Origin: Desulfuromonadales bacterium
GTDB lineage: Bacteria; Desulfobacterota; Desulfuromonadia; Geobacterales; Pseudopelobacteraceae
Length of the DNA stretch: 24,441 bases
Direction of reading: 5' to 3'
Assembly: GCA_015688915.1 (NCBI GenBank)
Contig: JAATGX010000306.1
Location: 1 to 24,441, forward strand
The stretch's first letter is position 1; every line of letters starts with the position of its first letter. Of this stretch, positions 1 through 6,383 are shown one piece after another. The position numbers and the translations under genes are program-made. Under the pieces are notes generated by a model. The model worked only from the letters and a program-made list of their open reading frames with translations. It did not search any database and had not been told where the DNA came from.

Positions 1-252
1 GAGAGGCTGTTGCAGATGCAGCATCAGCGGCATCATGGCAACGGGCAGCAGGGCCAGGGAAAATACCAGGGAAAAACGGGCGATATCTTTCAACTGCTTG
101 ACGCCAAACACGTGATAGAGAGAGGAAAGTACGAAGGCTCCCGCCACCAGGCCGGTCATGAATGGATACATGACGATCTGGATCGACCAATAAATATATT
201 CGTTCGGATAGACGAAGAATTCCTTTAAGGTCCAGAGTTCACCGTGGCCCAT
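1..252 (-). CDS. NrfD-like integral membrane subunit of a quinol oxidoreductase (partial, CbcU-like)
   Basis: Only the N-terminal 84 codons are present; the gene runs off the left edge. The reading frame begins MGHGELWTLKEFF and continues into hydrophobic stretches (around residues 30-50 and 60-80). This is the look of NrfD/PsrC-type proteins, which bind menaquinol in the inner membrane and pass electrons to a partner iron-sulfur protein. The ATG at 250-252 lies one base after the TAG of the upstream ferredoxin gene. A strong AGGAGG site (262-267) sits inside the last codons of that gene, so translation is probably coupled. The gene order tetraheme cytochrome, Fe-S protein, NrfD protein matches what I recall of the Geobacter Cbc4 (CbcSTU) complex. 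The family call is fairly sure; the CbcU assignment is less so. Confidence 0.8.
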   Translation of the reverse strand, partial: MGHGELWTLKEFFVYPNEYIYWSIQIVMYPFMTGLVAGAFVLSSLYHVFGVKQLKDIARFSLVFSLALLPVAMMPLMLHLQQPL

Positions 253-253
253 G

Positions 254-1039
254 CTATTTCACCTCCTTTGAGAATCCCAGGTAGAAGACCTGCGGTTTGG
301 TGCCGTATTCCTCCTTGAGCACGTTCACCCGCTCCGTCATGATAATTTTCGTCACCGGGTCGTCAGGATCTCTCAAGTTGCCGATCCGGCGGGCGCCGAA
401 CGGGCAGGCATCCACGCAAGCCGTCTTCATCCCCTTGGATATGCGGTGGTAACAAAAATTGCATTTCTCGGCCACGTGATAGATCGGGTGAAAAAAACGG
501 ACGCTGTAGGGACATCCCATGATGCAATAACCGCAGCCGATGCACCATGTACGGTCAACCAGCACCACCCCGTCCTCGGTCTGGTAGGTGGCGCCCACCG
601 GGCAGACCTGTACGCAGGGGGGATTGTCGCACTGGTTGCACAGCTTGGGAACGAAAAACGCCTTGGTGATATCCTCGGACTTGATGTCATGCATTCCATG
701 CAGATTTTGATCGATCTTCGTTGTCGTGAAGCCGTCGCGCCCCCCCTTGGGCGAGTCAATGTAGGTCTTGCCGTCCCTGGTGATCACGTAGCGCTCCACC
801 CAAGTCCGGGTCACATTGGCATCATAGGGCACCTCATTCTCGATCTTGCAGGCCTTGACACAGAAACCGCACCCCACGCACTTCTGGGTATCCACCAGAA
901 AGGCCCAGCGCGTCTTACCCCTGGCGTCCTTCTCGGCCCGCAGCGTCCCCGGATCGAACACCTCGAATGCAGCCAAGGGCAGGGCGAGGCCGCCGACCGC
1001 GATCATGGCCTTTTTACAGAATTCACGGCGATTCATCAT
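254..1039 (-). CDS. Tat-exported 4x[4Fe-4S] ferredoxin-type subunit of a quinol oxidoreductase (CbcT-like)
   Basis: This 261-residue protein is the electron-transfer subunit expected between an NrfD membrane protein and a periplasmic cytochrome. The N-terminus carries a twin-arginine signal (RREFCKK, residues 4-10) followed by a hydrophobic stretch, so it is probably exported folded. Sixteen cysteines form four ferredoxin-type groups: C54/57/60/64, C134/137/142/146, C166/169/172/176 and C193/196/208/212. This is the pattern of the NrfC/DmsB/PsrB family. The first ATG (1037-1039) overlaps the TGA of the cytochrome gene by 4 bp (ATGA) and has GGGAGGTG six bases upstream. A second in-frame ATG directly follows and cannot be excluded. 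It sits in the middle of a three-gene operon. Confidence 0.93.
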   Translation of the reverse strand: MMNRREFCKKAMIAVGGLALPLAAFEVFDPGTLRAEKDARGKTRWAFLVDTQKCVGCGFCVKACKIENEVPYDANVTRTWVERYVITRDGKTYIDSPKGGRDGFTTTKIDQNLHGMHDIKSEDITKAFFVPKLCNQCDNPPCVQVCPVGATYQTEDGVVLVDRTWCIGCGYCIMGCPYSVRFFHPIYHVAEKCNFCYHRISKGMKTACVDACPFGARRIGNLRDPDDPVTKIIMTERVNVLKEEYGTKPQVFYLGFSKEVK

Positions 1040-1524
1040 GATTTCACCTCCCGCTTCTGGTTCATCGGCTTAGGATTGTGGGGGATGTGGCAGAGTATGC
1101 ATTGGGCCTGCGGATAATGGGTTTCCGGGTTGATCCCCGGAATACTCCCGCGGTCGCTGGTCTTGTAGGGCAGATAGGAGTGGCACCGGATGCACAAGTC
1201 CCGGCTGCGGTCGATGCTCAGACCCAACGGATCCTTGGGATGATCGTACGCCGGCCCATGGCAGTTCTCGCAACTGATTGAACCGTGGGCCGAGTCCTTG
1301 ATCTCCCTATACTTGTCATCATGGCACTCCCAACATACCTTGGCGGTCTTGTACTTCACGCGGACCGTCTTCCAATCCTCCTCGTTGGACTTGCGGTGCC
1401 AACCGTACATGTAGCCACGTTCATAGACACCAAAATCAACTGGAACTAACGCCGTTCTAATCAACAAGATACCAACGACAATGGCAATGACAACGAATAA
1501 TGGCCGAAGAACATGGTTTTTCAA
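1036..1524 (-). CDS. Membrane-anchored tetraheme c-type cytochrome (CbcS-like)
   Basis: This 162-residue protein has an N-terminal hydrophobic anchor (about residues 8-27) and four CxxCH heme-attachment motifs: CWECH 64-68, CENCH 85-89, CIRCH 111-115 and CILCH 142-146. It would sit on the periplasmic face and accept electrons from the downstream Fe-S and NrfD subunits. Translation appears to start at a TTG (1522-1524). An SD-like GGAGGT lies seven bases upstream, and an ATG slightly further upstream meets a stop after three codons. The first gene of the leftward operon, it overlaps the ferredoxin gene by 4 bp. The cytochrome-first order matches Geobacter CbcSTU as I remember it. Heme count and anchor are read directly; the complex name is inferred. 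Confidence 0.88.
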   Translation of the reverse strand: MKNHVLRPLFVVIAIVVGILLIRTALVPVDFGVYERGYMYGWHRKSNEEDWKTVRVKYKTAKVCWECHDDKYREIKDSAHGSISCENCHGPAYDHPKDPLGLSIDRSRDLCIRCHSYLPYKTSDRGSIPGINPETHYPQAQCILCHIPHNPKPMNQKREVKS

Positions 1525-1622
1525 GTCTCACACCTCCATTGAGCGTTATTCTCAACCCTGCATAGTACCGCTTATGGTCGTGCATCGCGGTCATTGAATT
1601 TTTATTTTTTAGAACAATGTTT

Positions 1623-1651
1623 AATTTATTTCAAAGACCTCGCATTGTCAA
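1623..1651 (-). promoter_or_regulatory. Candidate sigma70 promoter of the leftward cytochrome/ferredoxin/NrfD operon
   Basis: On the minus strand a perfect -35 box, TTGACA (complement of 1646-1651), is followed after 17 bp by TAAATT (complement of 1623-1628). Transcription would start near 1616, leaving a leader of about 90 nt before the TTG start codon at 1524. The surrounding DNA is clearly more AT-rich than the flanking genes. This is read by eye. Confidence 0.55.
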
Positions 1652-1721
1652 CATAACTTTTCCCTTTTAGTGACTATTCTGCCGAGACATCGCAGAAAGC
1701 CCGGCCAAACGATAAAAAGTT

Positions 1722-1778
1722 TTGACAAACTATGCCATGGCATTGTAAGTTGTCCCTTTAGCTTAGGTTTTGTATACA
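1722..1778 (+). promoter_or_regulatory. Candidate promoter(s) with embedded palindromic operator, upstream of the NapC/NirT cytochrome
   Basis: Two overlapping sigma70-like arrangements face right. One is TTGACA (1722-1727), 16 bp, then TGTAAG (1744-1749). The other is TTGTCC (1750-1755), 17 bp, then TATACA (1773-1778). The 12-bp perfect palindrome ATGCCATGGCAT (1732-1743) occupies the spacer of the first and lies just upstream of the second, a good position for a dimeric regulator. Which promoter is used cannot be decided from sequence. Confidence 0.4.
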
Positions 1779-1825
1779 CCATACACAGATTAATTTTACT
1801 AACCATGAAGAAGGAGTAGTCAGTT

Positions 1826-3367
1826 ATGGCCAATATACGTAAAACAGCAGGGTATGCTTGGAACCTCGTCAGCCTGATCGGCTTTGTCATGGCACTGACG
1901 GCCACCGGTCTTATCATCGCTTTCAGCGCCTTTGAGATGATCAGCGGCATCGAACACCCCTACCTGGGCCTGCTGACCTATTTCATGTTCCCGGGGATGC
2001 TCATCCTCGGTCTGCTGCTGGTTCCCATCGGTGCCTGGCGGGTGCGCAACCAACGCCGTCACCAGGATCCGTCTGTCGAAATTCCCCCTTTCCCCCGTCT
2101 CGATCTGAACGACCCGCATAGGCGACGCCTTTTCATCTTCTTCATCATGGCCTCGGTGGTTTTTGTCACCATTGTCGCCATCGCCTCCATCCAGGGTTAT
2201 GAATTCACCGAATCAACCGCCTTCTGCGGTGAACTCTGCCACCCGGTCATGACGCCCGAGCACACCGCCTGGCAGAACTCTCCTCATGCCAAGGTCAAAT
2301 GCGTCGAATGCCATGTCGGCCCCGGCGCCGCCTGGTACGTCAAGGCCAAGATCTCCGGCATGAGACAACTCTACGCGATAGCGTTTCACACCTACCCGGA
2401 AACCATCGAGACACCCATCGAGAACCTGCGGCCTGCCCGGCAGACCTGTGAGCACTGTCACTGGCCGGAAAAATTCTATCAGGGGCGCGAGAAGGTCTTC
2501 TACCACTATGCGCCGAACGAGGAAAATACCCCGCGCCAGATCGACCTGCTGATCCATATCGGCGGCAGCCCGAAATCGGCTACGCACAACGGAATTCACT
2601 GGCATATCAGCCAGGATGTCTATTACATCGCAAAAGACAAGAAACGTTTTGATATCCCCTACATTGCCGTAAAGGGGAAGGACGGCAAACTGACCGAGTA
2701 CATGAGCACCGAAGAAACCCTCACCAAGGATGAGATTGCCAAGGCAACCAAACGACTGATGGATTGCACCGACTGCCACAATCGTCCGGCTCACATCTAT
2801 CACTCGCCGGGCGAGGAGATGGACCTGAATTTCGTCTCCGGCCATATCGACCAATCGCTCCCCTACCTGAAAAAGGTGAGCGTGGAACTCCTCAACCGCA
2901 CCTACAAGACCAAGGAAGAGGGGTTTGCCACCATCGCCAAGGAGTTGCCGGCCTACTACGCCCAAAACTACCCCAAGGTTGCCCAGACAAAGGTTGCGGC
3001 CATCAACCAGGCTGTTGAGCAGGTGAAAGATATCTATGAACGTAACTTCTTCCCGGCCATGAAGGTGAAGTGGAGCACCTATCCCAACCATATCGGCCAC
3101 TTCTATGGCCCGGGATGCTTCCGCTGCCATGACGGCAAACACAAGACCGCGGAGGGCAGGGTAATTTCCAAGGACTGCAACATCTGCCACACGGTTCTGC
3201 GCCAGGTGCAGGAGAACGTCCCCGTCGGGACGACACCCAAGAACTTTGTCCATCCGGTTGATATCGGCGACGAACTCCATAAGACCAATTGTAGTGAGTG
3301 CCATGCGGCCGGTGGGCACGACGTCCCCGGCGAAGGGCAACAGCCGCCCAAGGAGGCTCAACACTAG
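1826..3367 (+). CDS. NapC/NirT-family inner-membrane multiheme cytochrome c, ImcH-like
   Basis: This 513-residue protein has three hydrophobic segments (about 12-35, 48-70, 103-123) followed by a large periplasmic heme domain. Six standard CxxCH sites are seen: CVECH 159, CEHCH 208, CTDCH 314, CFRCH 431, CNICH 451 and CSECH 489. The first heme site is instead a CX3CH motif, CGELCH at 134-139, followed by PVM. NapC/NirT proteins take electrons from menaquinol and hand them to periplasmic partners. Size and seven heme sites resemble Geobacter ImcH, needed for reduction of high-potential acceptors; this link is from memory. The ATG has AAGGAG about ten bases upstream. It is monocistronic, closed by a hairpin terminator, and divergent from the Cbc-like operon. 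Confidence 0.88.
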   Translation: MANIRKTAGYAWNLVSLIGFVMALTATGLIIAFSAFEMISGIEHPYLGLLTYFMFPGMLILGLLLVPIGAWRVRNQRRHQDPSVEIPPFPRLDLNDPHRRRLFIFFIMASVVFVTIVAIASIQGYEFTESTAFCGELCHPVMTPEHTAWQNSPHAKVKCVECHVGPGAAWYVKAKISGMRQLYAIAFHTYPETIETPIENLRPARQTCEHCHWPEKFYQGREKVFYHYAPNEENTPRQIDLLIHIGGSPKSATHNGIHWHISQDVYYIAKDKKRFDIPYIAVKGKDGKLTEYMSTEETLTKDEIAKATKRLMDCTDCHNRPAHIYHSPGEEMDLNFVSGHIDQSLPYLKKVSVELLNRTYKTKEEGFATIAKELPAYYAQNYPKVAQTKVAAINQAVEQVKDIYERNFFPAMKVKWSTYPNHIGHFYGPGCFRCHDGKHKTAEGRVISKDCNICHTVLRQVQENVPVGTTPKNFVHPVDIGDELHKTNCSECHAAGGHDVPGEGQQPPKEAQH

Positions 3368-3373
3368 GCAATC

Positions 3374-3408
3374 AAAAAGGCCCCCGGAGAACTACCGGGG
3401 GCCTTTTT
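3374..3408. terminator. Bidirectional intrinsic terminator
   Basis: A perfect 14-bp inverted repeat, AAAAAGGCCCCCGG (3374-3387) and CCGGGGGCCTTTTT (3395-3408), encloses a 7-nt loop. The A-run and T-run at its two ends let it act on both strands. It would end the cytochrome transcript from the left and the trxB/acidic-ORF transcript from the right. Confidence 0.93.
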
Positions 3409-3437
3409 CTTTCCACAATCTTTATGTACAAAAAGAC

Positions 3438-3605
3438 CTACAACTCCTCGTACTCCTCCTCTTCCGCATCCTCCCCGGCATCGTCCGATTCAACGCCCGC
3501 ATCCACGGCCTCTTCGAAAAGGGTCCGCAAAAACCGTTCGTTGTCGCTGATGGTTTTACGCACATCACCCAGAAGCGTCTCCAGGTCATCCGGTCCGGCG
3601 GACAT
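3438..3605 (-). CDS. Small acidic hypothetical protein downstream of trxB
   Basis: This is a 55-residue ORF beginning MSAGPDDLETLL and ending in a strongly acidic tail (EDAEEEEYEEL). The first 35 residues look helical, with alternating hydrophobic and charged positions (LETLLGDVRKTI, RFLRTLFEEAV). The ATG (3603-3605) lies 11 bp after the trxB stop, with a G-rich stretch (GGGGG) as a possible ribosome site. The ORF then ends just before the bidirectional terminator, so it fits as the last gene of a trxB operon. I do not recognise a family, and no function can be assigned. Position, spacing and non-random composition argue that it is real. Confidence 0.6.
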   Translation of the reverse strand: MSAGPDDLETLLGDVRKTISDNERFLRTLFEEAVDAGVESDDAGEDAEEEEYEEL

Positions 3606-3616
3606 GTCCCATCCCC

Positions 3617-4570
3617 CTACTTCTTGAGCAGATCAAGATAACGGTCGGCATCCAGAGCGGCCATGCAGCCCGTACCGGCCGAGGTAATGGCCTGGCGATA
3701 CATATAGTCCTGCACGTCACCGGCTGCAAAGACCCCCGCGATGCTGGTTGCCGTCACATTGCCCTCGCTGCCGCCACGGGTCCGGATATAGCCGCCGTTG
3801 TCCATCTCCAACTGCCCCTCGAATATGGCGGTGTTGGGCGAATGGCCGATGGCGATGAAGACCCCGTGCACGGGTAACTCCTTGGTGGAACCGCTGGCGT
3901 GGCAGATGCGGATGCCGGTCACGCCGCTGCTGTCCCCCAACACCTCGTCCAGACTATGGTGCCACTCGATGGTGACATTCCCCCCCTTGGTCTTCGCAAT
4001 AAGCCGGTCCGCCATGATCTTCTCGGCGCGGAACTGGTCACGGCGGTGGATGACCGTCACATGGCGGGCGATGTTGGCAAGGTAGAGCGCCTCTTCCACG
4101 GCCGTATCGCCGCCGCCGATGACGGCCACATCCTTGTCCCGGTAAAAGAAACCGTCGCAGGTGGCGCAGGCCGAAACCCCCTTGCCCATGAACGCCTTTT
4201 CCGAGGGAAGGCCGAGGTACTTGGCCGAAGCGCCGGTGGCGATGATCAGGGCGTCGCAGGTATAACCGCTGGCATCCCCTTCAAGCAGAAAGGGCCGCCG
4301 CGTCAGATCGGCCCGCTTGATGTGGTCGTAGACCATCCGGGTGTTGAACCGTTCGGCATGCACTCGCATGCGCTCCATCAGGTCCGGCCCCTGGACTCCC
4401 TCGTGCTCGCCAGGCCAGTTGTCCACTTCAGTGGTGGTGGTGAGCTGGCCTCCCGGCTGCAGCCCGGTAATGAGAGCGGGGTGAAGGTTCGCCCGGGCCG
4501 CATAAATGGCGGCGGTATAGCCGGCCGGACCGGCGCCGAGAATGATCAATTGATGATGAACCGGGTCCAT
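3617..4570 (-). CDS. trxB: Thioredoxin-disulfide reductase
   Basis: This 317-residue cytosolic flavoprotein transfers electrons from NADPH through FAD to thioredoxin. The FAD-binding GAGPAG is at 12-17, the redox-active pair is CATC at 135-138 within SACATCDGFF, and the NADPH-binding GGGDTA is at 152-157. The C-terminal GVFAAGDV motif contacts FAD. Length and motif order are those of bacterial low-molecular-weight TrxB. I chose the ATG at 4568-4570 because AGGAGG lies about six bases upstream and the protein then starts MDPVHHQLIILG, directly before the FAD motif. A longer frame reaches 4669 but would run through the promoter. It diverges from ilvA. Confidence 0.96.
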   Translation of the reverse strand: MDPVHHQLIILGAGPAGYTAAIYAARANLHPALITGLQPGGQLTTTTEVDNWPGEHEGVQGPDLMERMRVHAERFNTRMVYDHIKRADLTRRPFLLEGDASGYTCDALIIATGASAKYLGLPSEKAFMGKGVSACATCDGFFYRDKDVAVIGGGDTAVEEALYLANIARHVTVIHRRDQFRAEKIMADRLIAKTKGGNVTIEWHHSLDEVLGDSSGVTGIRICHASGSTKELPVHGVFIAIGHSPNTAIFEGQLEMDNGGYIRTRGGSEGNVTATSIAGVFAAGDVQDYMYRQAITSAGTGCMAALDADRYLDLLKK

Positions 4571-4599
4571 GAAGCCTCCTGCACGTTGGAATTTCTGTA

Positions 4600-4628
4600 A
4601 ATGTATCAGGTTAGCGCCGCCTTGCCAA
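4600..4628 (-). promoter_or_regulatory. Candidate sigma70 promoter of trxB
   Basis: On the minus strand TTGGCA (complement of 4623-4628) and TACATT (complement of 4600-4605) are separated by 17 bp. Transcription would start near 4593, about 23 nt before the chosen trxB ATG. This supports the shorter TrxB start. Confidence 0.55.
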
Positions 4629-4650
4629 GCCTCAAACGGCTCCTTCGCGT

Positions 4651-4679
4651 TTGACCCCGCCCGCTCCATCTGGTACTAT
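4651..4679 (+). promoter_or_regulatory. Candidate sigma70 promoter of ilvA
   Basis: TTGACC (4651-4656) and TACTAT (4674-4679) are separated by 17 bp. The predicted start of transcription, near 4686, leaves a leader of about 19 nt before the ATG at 4705. This rules against the longer frame that starts at 4651. Confidence 0.55.
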
Positions 4680-4704
4680 CGCCCAATCTTACCCCGGAGC
4701 AGCC

Positions 4705-5910
4705 ATGTCCCTTTACGATCTCATACTGGAAGCCCATGACCGCTTGAAAAAGCGCGTCCGCTACACCGAACTGATGTATTCCCACTATTATTCGGAAACG
4801 CTGGGGATGCCGCTCTACTTCAAGTGCGAGAACCTCCAGCGGACCGGATCTTTCAAGATCAGAGGCGCCCTCAACTTCATGACCGCCCAGTCCCGTGATG
4901 CCCTCAAAAATGGGGTCATAACGGCATCGGCGGGAAATCATGCCCAGGGAGTGGCCTTTTCTGCGGACCTGCTGGGGGTAAAGGCCACCATCTTCATGCC
5001 GGAGATCACGCCGCCGCAGAAGGTGCAATCCACCCGCGACTACGGGGCCGAGATCGTGCTGACCGGCAGAAACTTCGATGAAGCATGCCAAGCGGCCTGG
5101 GAAGCGCAACGTTCCACCGGGGCGCTGTTCGTGCACCCGTTTGACGACGAACTCGTCATGGCGGGCCAGGGGACGATTGCCTTGGAGATCCTGGAAAAGG
5201 AACCGGATCTTAGGAATCTCATCGTTCCGGTTGGCGGTGGCGGGCTGATCGCCGGCATGGCGGCCGCGGTCAGGGAGCTTGCCCCCCATGTGCGCATCAT
5301 CGGTGTCGAGTCGATGGCCGCCACGTCCATGTCGCTCTCGTTCCGGACCGGCAAACCGTGCGAATCACCTGTCAGCGTAACGCTCGCCGACGGCATAGCG
5401 GTAAAGCTCCCCGGCAGCAGGACCGTGCCGGTGATTCGCGACTATGTGGATGAGATTGTGCCCGTCGAGGAGGAAGAGATCGCCCAAGCCATTGTATCGC
5501 TTCTGGAACGGACAAAGCTGTTGGTTGAAGGGGCCGGGGCCGTACCGTTAGCCGCGGTATTGCACAAAAGGATCGAGGGATTGAGCGGCAAGACCGTCTG
5601 CCTGCTGTCCGGCGGCAATATTGACGTAAAAACCATTGCCATGGTTGTTGAACGGGGTCTTTTGGCGGCGGGGCGCTACCTGAAGCTGAAGATCGAACTC
5701 GACGACCTTCCGGGCTCGTTGGCCGCACTCACGGCCGACATCGCGGCCGTAAAGGCCAACATATTCCTGATCAATCATGACAGACGCTCGAAATCCCTTG
5801 CCCTGGGCAAGACCGAGGTGTCGCTGGAACTGGAAACTCGTGGCTACGAGCATATCCGTCAGGTCATCGAGTATCTGGAAAAAAAGGGGTATGTCCTGGA
5901 CGTTGGCTAG
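4705..5910 (+). CDS. ilvA: Threonine ammonia-lyase with C-terminal ACT domain
   Basis: This 401-residue PLP enzyme deaminates threonine to 2-oxobutanoate, the first committed step towards isoleucine. The PLP lysine is K51 in GSFKIRGA, the SAGNHAQGVA substrate loop follows, and the glycine-rich PLP-phosphate loop is VPVGGGGLIAG. The last 75 or so residues (RYLKLKIELDDLPGSL onward) form a single ACT-like domain. This is the compact architecture of about 400 residues, not the longer double-ACT IlvA. The start MSLYDLILEAHDRL at 4705 is preceded by CCGGAGC. It meets flaF tail to tail with a 7-bp gap and no obvious terminator. A catabolic TdcB-like role is possible, but the ACT domain favours biosynthesis. 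Confidence 0.93.
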   Translation: MSLYDLILEAHDRLKKRVRYTELMYSHYYSETLGMPLYFKCENLQRTGSFKIRGALNFMTAQSRDALKNGVITASAGNHAQGVAFSADLLGVKATIFMPEITPPQKVQSTRDYGAEIVLTGRNFDEACQAAWEAQRSTGALFVHPFDDELVMAGQGTIALEILEKEPDLRNLIVPVGGGGLIAGMAAAVRELAPHVRIIGVESMAATSMSLSFRTGKPCESPVSVTLADGIAVKLPGSRTVPVIRDYVDEIVPVEEEEIAQAIVSLLERTKLLVEGAGAVPLAAVLHKRIEGLSGKTVCLLSGGNIDVKTIAMVVERGLLAAGRYLKLKIELDDLPGSLAALTADIAAVKANIFLINHDRRSKSLALGKTEVSLELETRGYEHIRQVIEYLEKKGYVLDVG

Positions 5911-5917
5911 ATGGTTG

Positions 5918-6295
5918 TTATTCCGGCTTGGTACGGAGCCCGCTGGCAATGTTGAAATTGATGTCGATGATTATGGAAAGCTTTTCCCGCTCAGGTGACG
6001 CAAGAACCTCGAAAAGACGCTTGTCAATAAAGATACTGATGTTGAGGATATCTTCCCTGATGTTCTTGGGGAGGGGGTTTTCGGGATCGGTCAATTCGGC
6101 CTGGAAAAAACTCCATACCTTCTGATTGAACTTGATCGCATCTCCCAGCTTCTGATCGCGATCGGGGGCATTCCAGTTTTCCTGCACCTGCTTGAGCATA
6201 AGACCGGCGCGGGTAAGGACCGAAGCCTCCAGTTCCCTGCCGGACAGATTGTCTTTTTGCATGTTGTTGTAGGCTGTCATGGCGTTTGCTTGCAT
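5918..6295 (-). CDS. flaF: Flagellar biosynthesis regulator FlaF
   Basis: This 125-residue protein has the FlaF pattern: an N-terminal AYNNMQK helix, SGRELEASVLTRAG, then FNQKVWSFFQAEL, NPLPKNIREDILNISIFIDKR and a C-terminal helix. FlaF is best known in alphaproteobacteria, where with FlbT it controls flagellin synthesis or secretion. Neither flbT nor a flagellin gene lies in the window. The first ATG (6293-6295) has AAGGAGC about 11 bases upstream. A second ATG five codons further in is possible. It lies 88 bp downstream of the cysteine-free TPR protein on the same strand with no terminator between, so the two may share a transcript. Confidence 0.85.
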   Translation of the reverse strand: MQANAMTAYNNMQKDNLSGRELEASVLTRAGLMLKQVQENWNAPDRDQKLGDAIKFNQKVWSFFQAELTDPENPLPKNIREDILNISIFIDKRLFEVLASPEREKLSIIIDINFNIASGLRTKPE

Positions 6296-6383
6296 ATTGT
6301 CAATAGCTCCTTACACGATATACAAATTTACAAAGCATATTAGCGCGTTCCCCGAGAAAAGCAAGCTCCTTTTACTGTTAGAT

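Larger units (their letters stand above)
1525..1825. other. 301-bp divergent intergenic region between two cytochrome units
   Basis: No credible gene lies here. The region is AT-rich and holds candidate promoters for both directions, the perfect palindrome ATGCCATGGCAT at 1732-1743, and a smaller inverted repeat TGTAT-N5-ATACA at 1771-1785. No terminator-like hairpin followed by a T-run was seen. Confidence 0.7.

Noticed and set aside
10..228. 72-residue plus-strand frame at the left edge
   Set aside because: It is the opposite strand of the NrfD-like gene, which has a strong ribosome site and hydrophobic segments.
446..1117. 223-residue plus-strand frame
   Set aside because: It lies opposite the ferredoxin gene, whose sixteen ordered cysteines identify the real frame.
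2213..3364. 383-residue open frame on the minus strand
   Set aside because: It is antisense to the multiheme cytochrome, whose seven heme motifs prove the plus-strand frame.
4571..4669. N-terminal extension of thioredoxin reductase to 4669
   Set aside because: It runs through a good -35/-10 pair and a strong AGGAGG site, and adds residues that other TrxB proteins lack.
6296..6383. Separate promoter for flaF
   Set aside because: Only weak matches (TTGCTT, 16 bp, TAATAT on the minus strand) are seen; read-through from the upstream TPR gene is as likely.
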